Position numbers and translations under genes: made by a program. Below, in pieces: positions 11,080-21,122 of a stretch of DNA of 64,000 nt (its first letter is position 1; every line of letters starts with the position of its first letter). The notes under the pieces were generated by a model. That model was not told where the DNA came from and ran no database searches. It saw only the letters and a list, made by a program, of their open reading frames with translations. The stretch is from Panax quinquefolius (lineage: Eukaryota; Streptophyta; Magnoliopsida; Apiales; Araliaceae). The stretch spans positions 87,730,005-87,794,004 of the forward strand of contig CM035165.1 of the NCBI GenBank assembly GCA_020205615.1. Direction: 5' to 3'.

Positions 11080-12260
11080 AAAAAATATTTTAAGGTCCGA
11101 AAATTATATTTTAATTATTTTGAATATATTACATAAATATTTAATATTTTAGGAAAATTAAAAGTATTTAATTTATTTAATTATAATGTTAAATAAATTA
11201 GTTAAAAATGAGTTTAATACTTGAAAAATCATTTAAAATTATATTATGGTATAAGAAAATAATTTAAGTTATTTTTGATAACTTTTAAAATTTTTTGATG
11301 AATTTCATTAATTAATTAATATTAATGGTAATTAAAGTTATTTAATAAATGTATTAAATAAATTATGGAAAATAGAATTAATGATTTAAAAATTATAGAA
11401 AAATGATTTAAAGGTTATTTAAGTTATAAAATATAACTTTTGATATTTTCCATGAAAATATTAATATTTTAATATTAATGATATTAGATTTATTTAATAT
11501 TATATTAAATAAATTAGTTTAAAATGATTTTAATATTAGAAAAATCATTTTAAATGAAAATAAATAGTTTAAAATATTTGAAGTTATAAAATATAACTTT
11601 CAATATTTAAAGGTAAATTTCATTAATTATTTACTATTAATGATATTAGCATTATTTAATAATTATATTAAATAAATTAGTTTAAAATGATTTTAATATT
11701 ATAATAATCATTTTAAATAAAAATAAAGTGTTTAAAGATATTTTAAGTTATAAAATATAACTTTTAATATTTAAAGGATAATTTTATTAATAATTTAATA
11801 TTAATGATTAGTAATTTATTATAAATGATATTAGAGTTATTTAATAATAATATTAAATAAATAATTTAAAAATGGTTTTATTGATTTAAAAATCATTTAA
11901 AAGGATATAAATGAATTAAAAATATTATTAAGTTATACTTAATGACTTTTAATATTTTGATAAATAAAAATTAATACTTTAATATTAATGATAATTATTT
12001 AAAATGATTTTAATGTTTTAAAAATCATTTAAAGAATAATATAACTACTTTAAAAATATTCTAAGTTATTATAAATAACTTTAATATTTTGGCAATGGTT
12101 TCATTAATAGTTTAATATTAATTAAATATTAATGATAATAGAATTGTTTAATATTTACATCATTTAATAATGATTCCGATGTTTGAAAATTCATGATAAA
12201 TTATAATAAATATTTAAAAATTATTATAAGTCGTTTAAAAATAATATGATTGATATTAAG
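11080..12260 (+). repeat. AT-rich tandem array with palindromic cores in LTR H
   Basis: A palindromic core AAGTTATAAAATATAACTT recurs, exactly or degenerate, at 11266, 11421, 11581, 11745, 11930 and 12063, giving spacings of 155, 160, 164, 185 and 133 bp. Each unit also holds AAAATGATTTTAATATTA then AAAATCATTT, which can fold back on itself, and an ATTAATGATATTA block. Confidence 0.75.
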
Positions 12261-12770
12261 TTACAGGATAGAGTCTTAGACTCGATAATTACCCGATAAA
12301 TCTGACGGTACACCGCCATGTTTCAGAAATTGATCTGGACTTAGATAATTTGATTAGATATGTGTTTATTTGTGATTCAATGATTGTTAAACATATGTGA
12401 CAATGTGATTAGGTTATGTACTGACTGCAATAAGCAGTGCTATGTGTTATAGTATGTTATTCTAATCGATCAAATGATCTTATTACTGATAGGTGTTATA
12501 TAAAGATAGAACTAAGTTATGAATATGGCGGTAGCGTCGAGTGAGTATCTTACCTTTGCATTTCCTTTATCAAATGGACATGAGTAAGAAGTTTCGTAAT
12601 TATATTATTATTATGCTATATTATTAACCCTATTGTGATATATTCTATATCCGATCATTGATTATCAACATGTTAGTATATAGTAATTCATATATATATT
12701 TTGTTCGTTAATTTGAAAAATGGTTATCTGAGTGTCCCCACTTGGATAATCATTATATTTAAACACATGT

Positions 12771-12772
<2 letters not shown>

Positions 12773-12837
<65 letters not shown>
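12773..12837. repeat. (TA)n microsatellite
   Basis: About 32 uninterrupted TA units inside solo LTR H. The remaining LTR to 13656 shows nothing I can assign. Confidence 0.95.
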
Positions 12838-12840
<3 letters not shown>

Positions 12841-13656
12841 AATCTAAGCTACTTGATCACTAGACACAAATTTGAAATGTCGTTGAATATGATAAAACCA
12901 TTTTGTATCCAATCAAATTGTTTTGGTTCGGATTCCAGACTAGGTATGAACACCCCGATCACGGGAAAATTTTTTTGCGCCAAGGCGGACAAAGGATGAA
13001 CGATAATATTGTTCTAGCAATGTAGTATTGATCAATCACAGGCACGTTAAGCGAGATCACCCTTGTGCTCAGAAGTTATGATGGTTTGCAGATGAAGTTC
13101 TGCTAAACCTTAGCGAAAACTAAAAACAATGTTCATATTCTGTCAACTAACACCTATATATAAAGTCAATACGTAGTTTCAAAAATTTGAGATAGAATTG
13201 TTATGTTGTTATTATCGGTTCAGTTTACTTCACAACTATAAATTCGTTGAAGAAGTGATGTACAAAGAAAACATTTATTTATTTCAGCTAATTATATTTC
13301 TAATTGTTATTAGTTGTTGGGCACTCAAATGCTCATCCTTGCTTAATTTAAATATTTTCAGCTAAGCGTGATCAACCTGAAGGTTCAGATAAGAAAAAGT
13401 GAAAAAGGAAAGCAAACTAAATACGTGTAATGGTATCTTTTGTAATAGTTAGTCTGTATTAAGGCAATGATATATATATTATCTATCATGTAAAGAATTA
13501 TAGTAAAGGTTGTGTACTTGGGATTAGACTCTGATATATGTAAACTAAGTTTGTTATTTATATTATTGTTATTATTATTAGTATTATTCCGCTCATAGAA
13601 ATGGTAAGTGAAGCACTGAGTTCGGGTTTCAAGTACCTAAATTTGGGGGCGCCACA

Positions 13657-14584
13657 ATTTCGCATACAACTTCTCCCTCCGTAGTGTTTCCAACACTATC
13701 CTCAAATGTTCAACATGATCTTCTGGTGTCTTAGAATAGACAAGAATAACATCAATGAACAATACGATAAACTTGTCCAAATATTGTTTGAACACTATGT
13801 TCATCATATCCATAAATGCGGCTGGCGTATTAGTCAAACCAAATGACATAACCAGAAACTTGTAATGACCATAACGAGTTCTAAACGTTGTCTTAGGTAC
13901 ATCATCCTTCCTTACTTTCAACTGATGGTACCCCGTACGCAAATCTATCTTAGAAAAATACTTTTCCCTTTTAACTGATCAAATAGATCATCGATTATGG
14001 GCAATGGGTATTTATTCTTAACTGTTAACTTGTTCAACTCATGATAGTCGATACAAAGTCATAACGATCCATCCTTCTTCTTCACAAACAATATCGGTGC
14101 TCCCCACGGAGACACACTTGGTTGAATGTACTTCCTGTCTAATAGTTCTTGTAATTGAACCATTAAATCCTTCATCTCTACCGGCGCCATCATATATGGT
14201 GCCCTAGAAATGGATGTCGTACCCGGTAACAAGTTAATCACAAATTCGACCTCCCTATTCAGCGGAAAATCTGGTAACTCCTCTGAAAATACATCCGCAA
14301 ACTCTTGTACTATAGGTATCTGTTCTAATGATGCTTTCATTCTCTGGTATCCACAACATGGCACAGGTATCCTATACACCCCTTCCTCAACATCTTCCTA
14401 GCTTGTGTCATGGTTAGACAATAAGAGCGTATCAGTGATTTATTACTGTAGAACACTACCTTGGGTTTCTTAGAAAGTCAAAGGTTCACACTCTTCCTAT
14501 GACTATCTATTATAGCTGTATGGTTAATAAACCAATCCATACCGAGAATTATATCAAATTCTCTCAACCTTATCGATATAAGAT
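13657..14584 (-). pseudogene. pol: Element 2 protease-RT linker and reverse transcriptase palm/fingers
   Basis: From 14379: [90 protein letters not shown], and the catalytic motif. The usual FIDD has become FIDV ([11 protein letters not shown]), removing one of the metal-binding aspartates. An in-frame TGA replaces the Trp expected between DGSL and LCIDY, and a frameshift follows near 13960. The gene breaks off after LYAK where LTR H inserted (13656/13657), and continues at 8257. Codons at 14400-14584 are the degenerate end of protease. Confidence 0.9.
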
Positions 14585-15937
14585 CTACTGATAGCTTGTA
14601 CCTCTAATATTTATGAAATAATTTCTATGAATATGTTCAATAGGAATTATCTCTTCGTTCGCCACCTTAACGTCTAAAGGTATTTCTAATCTTTCCGAGA
14701 ATAAACCTAATCGCTTAGCAAATTCACATGCTATAAAAGAACAATTAGCACCCGAATCAAACAACACGTAAGCATTTATTTCATTGACTGGAATGATACC
14801 TGCTACTACATCCGCTGATACAATCGCATCTTGGACAGTCATATTAAAAGTACGGGTCGTGGGTCTACCCAATGGTGTTGGTCTAGTAATGGCTAACTTA
14901 CCACCACAAGCACCCTTGCTACCCTCCGACCCCTTCTTTGGGCAATTTCTGGCCATGTGGTCCATCGACCCATAAACAAAATAGCCTTGGTTCTTCTTTG
15001 GGTTAAGACAATTAGGTGATATATGACCCTCCTGTCCACCGTTATAATAAATCGACTTCCCTTTAAGGCAGACTCCAAGAAGAGCCTTTCCGCATGTCTT
15101 GCATGCTTCAATCCTACGCTTAGGATCCCCTTGTTTTACTCCAGTATTCCCGAAGTTAAAACTCTTCCTCTTGGGCATACTTCCACTGCCACTAGCTCCC
15201 TCCGCCTTGGATCCTCCCTCTTCTTTGCTCTTATTCTTTCTCTCTTTGTGGTATTGGCTTAAAGCCTCACTACCAACCTCAGCAATAAACATTTTCTCCA
15301 GAATGGTTCCATACGAGGCACTCTGGAACACAGAAATCCTACTATAGAGCCAGGGTTTTAGACCCTGCTCAAACCTATGAGCCTTCCTCTCCTCGGTGTC
15401 AACTTGATGTAGAGCAAATCTTGCCAATTCATTGAACTTGGCCGCATACTGGGGAACTGTCATGTCCCCTTGCTTAAGTTCTAAGAACTTAATCTCCATT
15501 CTCCTCTACATGATTGTAGGAAAATAGTTCTCAAAAAAAACCTTCTTGAACTATTCCCACGTTACAACATTTGTCCTAGCCCCACCCTGGTGAGCCTCCC
15601 ACCAGAAGTTGGCTTCTCCTTTCATCATATAGGTCACAAAAGAAGTCTTTTGCGCCTCCTCTACGTTTGCAATTATAAATGCCTTTTTAATTTCCTTTAT
15701 CCATGTCTGGGCCTCTATTGGGTCTGTAGTTCCCTTGAACTCCGGCGGACCTACACTTTTAAATTCCTTAAAGATAGTTATTCTGGCTTACCTAGGTACT
15801 ACGGGTTCTCTACCCTCATTTTTATTAAATGCAACCGTTAATAAATTAACGAACTCCTGCATAGGGTTGTTCTGACCCCCTTGGTTATCGTTATGTGATT
15901 CATATTCCTGATTACGTTGTCTTCTTCTTAGCGTCAT
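14585..15937 (-). pseudogene. gag: Element 2 gag and protease
   Basis: Likely start ATG at 15935-15937 (MTLRRRQRNQE). Degenerate capsid codons follow (GPPEFKG, WIKEIKKAF, ANFWWEAHQGG, WEQFKKVFFENYFP), with stops at about 15790 and 15510. The 304-codon open part from 15499 has MEIKFLELKQGDMTVPQY, RFEQGLKPWL, a basic linker, two damaged zinc knuckles (YYNGGQEGHISPNC and YFVYGSMDHMARNC, where Tyr or Gly replaces coordinating Cys) and a protease with VLFDSGANCSFI. The lost cysteines would abolish nucleocapsid zinc binding. The Cys-to-Tyr changes fit G-to-A decay on the coding strand. Confidence 0.9.
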
Positions 15938-16296
15938 TTTCCTGATTTAAATAAATATAGTTTCATTATTATTTATTTACCTACTTAGTTATTATTAGTC
16001 ACACAACAACTCATACCATAACAAAGCACATTTAATAAAAACCTCATTATATTAATATGCTTCTTCATAAGTCAAACTATTTACAGATTGATTCCATAGC
16101 CAAAGCTATTAAATTTCTATCCTGCGATTGAATTTCACAAAAATTGGGATTTACAAAAAGTTTACCCTTTAATTATACAAAAGAGGGTTTTACGTCACTA
16201 CACAACATATTTACCGATCTAGACTTTCTCTATCTACTACTAATACTGCATAACAACATTCTCATGCTTCTGATTCACAAGAATCGACACAATATC

Positions 16297-16890
16297 TCAA
16301 TTAATAGTATGACGAGTTTGTAATAACTTAATGGAATAACAAGCAATTTTCAGCGTGAAATCCTCATGAGCACTCTCATGGATGTAAGACATCCGTTCTA
16401 TCTTCTGGTTCCTCTCCCCGGGTTCTTTACGAAGCTCAACGGCCTCATTCTTAAAATTAGCCGCCTTATCCTTCATGAGCACCTTCTCATCATGCTCTAT
16501 CTCAAAATCTGCTTCTTCAGACTCCTTAGCTTCATGGAGGTCACTAACCTCCTCCCTCAGGTTCTGCACAATAGTGCGCAGTTGCACATTTTGGTCAAGC
16601 ATCACTACATACACTGCCCTCACTGCCTCTGGAGGTGTTGGCTCTAGTGGAGGTACCACCGTATCAAACGATGCTACCTCCATATCCTCATCCACATCGA
16701 CCACCATATCGAAATATAATGTCGATCCCAAGTTTTCTATATCCCCTTCTGAATAGTCCTCCTCTAGTTCTGACTCATCTAGGTTCACCATTGGTACCCC
16801 CGCCACTGGCACTGGTACTGGCTCTATCCGGTTTACTGACTCTTCTCTCACCACGTGTATATCCCTATACATGAAACTATCGATGGACAT
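16297..16890 (-). CDS. Extra 5' ORF of element 2: acidic, coiled-coil protein of unknown function
   Basis: A 197-codon open frame starting at ATG 16888-16890, between the PBS and gag. It opens MSIDSFMYRDIHVVREES, then a Pro/Val stretch, an acidic block (DESELEEDYSEGDIE), then LDQNVQLRTIVQNLREEV and a long charged heptad-like segment (residues about 100-175) predicted by eye to form a coiled coil. Standard Tekay gag-pol has no such ORF. A related protein occurs in element B (28760-29473): both share RDIHVV-x-EE and DQNV-x-L before the coiled coil. No enzymatic motif is seen; a structural or accessory role is only a guess. It is one of few undamaged frames in element 2. Confidence 0.6.
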   Translation of the reverse strand: MSIDSFMYRDIHVVREESVNRIEPVPVPVAGVPMVNLDESELEEDYSEGDIENLGSTLYFDMVVDVDEDMEVASFDTVVPPLEPTPPEAVRAVYVVMLDQNVQLRTIVQNLREEVSDLHEAKESEEADFEIEHDEKVLMKDKAANFKNEAVELRKEPGERNQKIERMSYIHESAHEDFTLKIACYSIKLLQTRHTIN

Positions 16891-17115
16891 CTACAATAAC
16901 ACATAACATGTTGATTAGTACATAATACATAGTAATATAAGCATAAATCACATTTAGTTTAATTTAAGGTTAATTTCCATCTTTTAAATCCTTTGGTACT
17001 GAGTTTCCTCAATACTTAATTAACTCATTCTACTAGAGTTAATTTGCTTCTAACTTCTCATTTACTAACGAGGTTATTAGCCTAAGGTTCTTCCCCCTTA
17101 AGTTTTATAACCTAA
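16891..17115 (-). other. Element 2 untranslated leader
   Basis: AT-rich leader between the PBS and the extra ORF with no coding signature. The stretch 15938-16296 between the extra ORF and gag is likewise non-coding. Confidence 0.6.
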
Positions 17116-17128
17116 TGCTTTGATACCA
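17116..17128 (-). promoter_or_regulatory. Primer binding site of element 2 (initiator tRNA-Met type)
   Basis: Minus strand TGGTATCAAAGCA, one base off the common TGGTATCAGAGC of tRNA-iMet primed elements, and 3 bases from the LTR end at 17132. Confidence 0.8.
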
Positions 17129-17131
17129 ACC

Positions 17132-17239
17132 TGTGACGCCCCCAAAATCGGGTACTTTCAACCCACATATATGGTGTTACACGATACTTATACCTATACA
17201 TTCATTCCATCAAAACAACATCAAAATGATTGTATTTAC
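17132..17239 (-). repeat. Element 2 5' LTR, inner piece
   Basis: Begins TGTGACGCCCCCAAAATCGGG next to the PBS and is cut after 108 bp by element A. The last five bases TTTAC (17235-17239) are the TSD of A; the LTR resumes at 34232. Confidence 0.88.
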
Positions 17240-17544
17240 TGTGACGCCCCCAAAATTAGGTATACATCACCCATCTTGAGTCACCAGATACATCGTACAG
17301 AATTCAAATATAACTTAATAATACAATTGTCGTGTACAATACGACAAAACATAAACTGTGAGTTTGAATACAAATATTGTCTACTAGAGAGTATACAAAC
17401 TCAAAAGGAGTCCTCATTACAATTATTGTCACACTATTTAACAGAATAGTGAGGACTACTAATACTATCTTCTGGTCCATCACTCCATTCCCCGACTCGT
17501 CCCAGCTATATTCTCATTTCCTGAAGAGAACAATGAAAGAAAGA

Positions 17545-17567
17545 GTGAGCTCAACTAGCCCAGTAAG
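17545..17567 (-). promoter_or_regulatory. Conserved U5 motif about 305 bp from LTR 3' end
   Basis: LTR sense CTTACTGGGCTAGTTGAGC followed by TCAC. Counterparts sit at nearly the same distance from the LTR end in B (25165, 29967), C (58315), D (63238), element 2 (34436) and E (38435). Function unknown. Confidence 0.5.
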
Positions 17568-17779
17568 AAATATTATGACTAAGATAATGCAGAATAAATT
17601 ATCATTAGCCTTCAATAGTGTTAAATTGATAAAATATAATAAACATCAAGTTTAACTGCAACGGAATAAGCAATTCATTAGAAGAGTCAAGTAGAGAATA
17701 AAATCTACTATCTTATATGATTTAAAAGGTTTTTCATGACTTTTATCGGCGAGACTCGACAATAAATAATCCACATCAT

Positions 17780-18050
17780 CGAATCACCCCTGCACTATGG
17801 CCAAGGATATTCTTTAGTATCACGACCACAAATTATCCATGCACTACAGCCAAAGACATTCCTGTATTCATTAATGGTCATGATCATGCCAACAATTGTC
17901 CATCAATGCACTACGGGCCAATAATAACTTTTACCACATCATTTGTAACATTACGGTGATGATTACACCGAATAATCCCTGGTCATAATTATACCAAGTC
18001 TATCTATGCACTATAGGCCACAGATGACTTTCAACATAATATAAACATGA
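17780..18050 (-). repeat. Irregular GCACTACGGCC repeat cluster in LTR A
   Basis: CACTATGG-CCAAGG, GCACTACAGCCAAAG, GCACTACGGGCCAAT and GCACTATAGGCCAC lie at about 17792, 17837, 17909 and 18008, with CATGATCATGCC and ATTACACCGAATAAT between them. Equivalent clusters lie at 25420-25710, 30215-30510, 32400-32640, 58560-58770 and, inverted, 62815-63020. Confidence 0.7.
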
Positions 18051-18295
18051 GGATGATGACAATGATATAAGAATTCAATAAAACAAGTTCAAGAATTAAT
18101 TTATCTAGGAACTAATAACGTCCAAATTGTCAACATGATACTGCTTTGTAGAGTAAAATTCAAGAATGCTTAGAAGAATAATTCCATGAAAAGATACTAG
18201 ATGAAGTGCAAATATCAAAGATATTCCACTAATTTCATGGAGTATAGAAGTCAAAGTTTTAACCAACTAAGTATAATAAAGAATGGAATAACAAA

Positions 18296-18665
18296 AGAAA
18301 TCACCATGCATGCGATAGACCGCACAGGAAGGTTATTCCAACAGAATAATAAATAACGGAACCAGGTCCGGCGTAAAACGTACAGACAGGATATTCCAAC
18401 AGAATAATAAAGAATGGAACCAGGTCCGACGTAAAACGCATAGACAGGATATTCCAACAGAATAATAAAGACTGGAACCAGGTCATGCGTAAAGCACAGA
18501 CAGGATGTTCCAACAGAATAATAAAGACTGGAACCAGGTCATGCGTAAAGCACAGACATGATGTTCCAACAGAATAATAAAGAATAGAATAATAGAAGAA
18601 TTTCACCAAGTATAGGGTAGCCCGCGTATACAGGTTATTCTAACAGAATAATAAATAATGGAATA
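18296..18665 (-). repeat. 56-58 bp tandem array in transcribed leader of LTR A
   Basis: Units contain ATTCCAACAGAATAATAAA and GGAACCAGGTCCGGCGTAAA; ACAGAATAAT starts at 18341, 18399, 18457 and 18513 (58, 58 and 56 bp). It lies downstream of the TATA box in LTR orientation. Minus-strand open frames over it are only translations of the repeat. Confidence 0.88.
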
Positions 18666-18839
18666 ACATAAGTTCTCTTCATGCATACAAAAGAAATAGC
18701 ACCCCTTACATTAGTAGGAGATTGAATACTACAGTAGTGTAGTAACAAAATACTCTTCTTCTTTCTCTCTTATTCTCTCTATACTTTCTCTCTCTATAAC
18801 TTGAATGAATTCGTGAAAAATAATGAATAACTAGGCCTC

Positions 18840-18847
18840 TATTTATA
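18840..18847 (-). promoter_or_regulatory. TATA box of LTR A (3' copy)
   Basis: Minus-strand TATAAATAGAG, followed by a leader rich in GAGAG/AAAG. The equivalent in the 5' LTR is at 33339-33346. Confidence 0.7.
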
Positions 18848-18864
18848 GAAGATTTCTAGCTTAG

Positions 18865-19030
18865 CACTTGCAATGTGAAAAGGCAAGTGGTTTGACGACT
18901 AGTGATGTGAAAAGAAAAGTGGTTTGACGCCTGTAATGTGAAACACCAAGTGGTTTGACACCTGTAATATGTAACGACAATTGGTTCGACGCCTGTAATA
19001 TGAAATGGCAAGTGGTTTGACGTCTGGTAA
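18865..19030 (-). repeat. 31-bp tandem array immediately upstream of TATA in LTR A
   Basis: Five units with AAGTGGTTTGACGCCTG and AATGTGAAA; AAGTGG or equivalent starts at 18885, 18917, 18948, 18979 and 19010. It begins about 20-40 bp upstream of the TATA box in LTR sense. The 5' LTR copy is at 33368-33530. Elements B and C carry a different array in the same place. Confidence 0.85.
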
Positions 19031-19755
19031 AGGTAATTACTATTGACGAAGGTAATTATTATTGACGAAGAGACTCTTAGATGATGACATATGGGGCCCC
19101 CATAAAATAACCAAACTTACCACAAACGTCTCATAATAGACTCTTTATATACATCAAGGATTGAATAAATATTACCACAAATCATTTTATTTTTAATCAA
19201 CACATATTTAATCTTTCAACAATTATTAATCATTTATAACTTGTCGTCTCAATTATTGATTTAATAATATAACATATTATCTGAGATGATCTTGTGACAA
19301 TAATTGAATCAATAATATAAGAGATATGATCGTGAATTCTTGTAGCAATAATTGAGTATAGGTGAGTGACTTCTCACGTAAGCATCAATAATCAATCTGA
19401 GTGTGCTATTATGCAACCATGCGCGTATTCTTTGTATTTTTTACTACCGGGGTAGTTCAACGGTTTTTAATGGTAACACCTCATTCCATTATTTTTATAG
19501 AAAGAAAATTTTATCGTTTTCTAACTACGACAATACTTCCCTTGTGGGGTCCACCAATGATTGTGCCGTCGTACGAATATTCCCCGACAAAAAGAATATT
19601 CCTCGACCAAACGAATATTTTATAACAACTTGCTTACTTTTCAAAATTTATAAATATTACCCACAACTATAACATTATATCAAATTTACTCCATAATATT
19701 CAAAAATAATATTTATAGAAAATTCATCTTTATTTATAAAAGTTGGGGTCTTACA

Positions 19756-21122
19756 ACCTCCCATTCTTATGAAATTTCGCCCTCGAAATTAGGGTACATA
19801 CCTGGTATGTCGAAGAGGTAAGGATACCTTGATTTCATTTCAGATTCTAACTCCCAAGTTATTTCCTCAACATCGTGGTTTCTCCACAAAACTTTGACTT
19901 GAGGTATAACCTTGGAGCGTAGAATATGATCCTTCTTATCCAAGATTTGAACAGGAACCTCTTCATACGTCAAATCTTCCGCTATTTCGTCCGGTTCTAA
20001 CTCAATAATGTGGTTCAGGTCTTTCACATATTTACGTAACATGGATATGTGAAAAACGTTATGAACATGAGACATACTTGGCGGTAAAGCGAGTTTATAG
20101 GCCACAGTTCCTACTCGATCGAGGATTAAAAATTGGCCGATGAATTGAGGATTGAGTTTTCCTCTCTTTCCAAATCTCGTAACTCCTTTCCATGGAGCAA
20201 CACGCAACAACACATGATCTCTTATATCAAATTCCACGTCCTTTCGATGAAGATCAACATAACTCTTTTGTCGATCTTGTGAGGTTTTTATACGTTGTCG
20301 GATCGTTTGAATCTTTTCCGTAGTCATACGTACTAACTCCGGTCCCAACACCGTTGCTTCACCCACCTCATCCTAGCATACTAGAGAACGACACTTTCTT
20401 CCATACAACGCTTCGAATGGAGCCATGCCAATACTTGCTTGATAATTGTTGTTGTAGAAAAACTCCACCAATGGTAAGAACTTGTCCCAATTTCCCTTGA
20501 AATCAAGGACACAGAGTCTTAATAGATCTTCAAGAGTTTGAATAGTCCTCTCCGACTGTCCGTCCGTTTGAGGATGATATGTCGAGCTAAATCGTAAGTC
20601 TGTGCCCATAGCTTTTTGCAAACTAACCCAAAATCGTGAAGTGAATCTTAGGTCTCGATCAGAAACTATGGATACCGGCATACCATGCAGTCTTACAATC
20701 TCGTTTATGTACATACGAGCAAGACGTTCAAGAGTATAAGTTTCTCGTATCGGTAAAAAATGAGCAGACTTGGTCAATCTATCAATAATGACCCAAATCG
20801 CATCTATGCCTTGAGAAACCTTAGGAAGACCAAGATGCTTGAAATCCATGGTAATGTGCTCCCACTTCCATTCTAGAATTTCAAGTGGTTGCAATGGACC
20901 TTTTGGTACTTGATGCTCCGCTTTAACTCGTTGACAAGTTAGACACCTTGAGATAAACAACGCTATCTCTCTCTTCATATTGCTCCACCAAAATGTTTGA
21001 CGACTATCATGATACATTTTGGTACTCCCAGGATGGATTACAAACGGTGTGTTGTGCGCCTCCATCATGATTATATACTTTAAATCAGGGTCGTTAGGAA
21101 CAAAAGTCCGGAGTTGACTCAA
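19756..21122 (-). pseudogene. pol: Element A integrase with chromodomain, one in-frame stop
   Basis: Frame 21122 to 19767 is continuous except for a TAG at about 20371 where VCWDEVGEA would have Trp. Order: zinc-binding domain ([20 protein letters not shown] and [12 protein letters not shown]), core with [14 protein letters not shown] and [13 protein letters not shown] (DD35E spacing intact), GKLNPQFIGQFLI domain, then a chromodomain (TYEEVPVQILD, KVIPQVKVLWRNH, EITWELE). The chromodomain is the tether that directs chromovirus integration to chromatin marks. The best-kept integrase in the window. Positions 19756-19766 form the purine-rich polypurine tract (minus AATGGGAGGT) next to the 3' LTR. 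Confidence 0.93.

Larger units (their letters stand above)
8258..13656 (+). repeat. Solo LTR H, 5.4 kb, giant LTR of a Ty3/gypsy (probably chromovirus) family
   Basis: It starts TGTAATAACCC and ends GGGGGCGCCACA and is flanked by perfect 5-bp TSDs ATTTC (8253-8257 and 13657-13661). No gag or pol codons, PBS or second LTR copy are visible inside, so a solo LTR left by LTR-LTR recombination is the simplest reading; a large non-coding element is the alternative. The ends follow the pattern of the other chromovirus LTRs here. It contains a telomere-like motif field, a TATA box, a roughly 205-bp array, an AT-rich 155-165 bp array and a (TA)n tract, each listed separately. A second, inverted copy of the family occupies 61018-61147 and 63552-64000. 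Confidence 0.8.
17240..19755 (-). repeat. Element A 3' LTR (2516 bp)
   Basis: Plus strand TGTGACGCCCCCAAAATTAGG to GGGGTCTTACA; LTR sense is TGTAAGACCCC to GGGCGTCACA. It contains, in LTR order, a U3 with a promoter-proximal 31-bp array, a TATA box, a 56-58 bp leader array, GCACTACGGCC repeats and a conserved GCTAGTT motif. No internal gene. Confidence 0.92.

Noticed and set aside
8258..13656. DNA transposon or Helitron for the H insertion
   Set aside because: TG/CA ends, a 5-bp TSD, a TATA-led leader and a GGGCGCCACA end like neighbouring LTRs favour an LTR; no terminal inverted repeats of transposon length.
18301..18609. Minus-strand open frame with repeated FIILLEHPVC-like peptides
   Set aside because: It is the translation of the 56-58 bp LTR array. 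The same happens at 26016-26310, 30780-31144, 32866-33181, 53394-53676 and 59128-59395.
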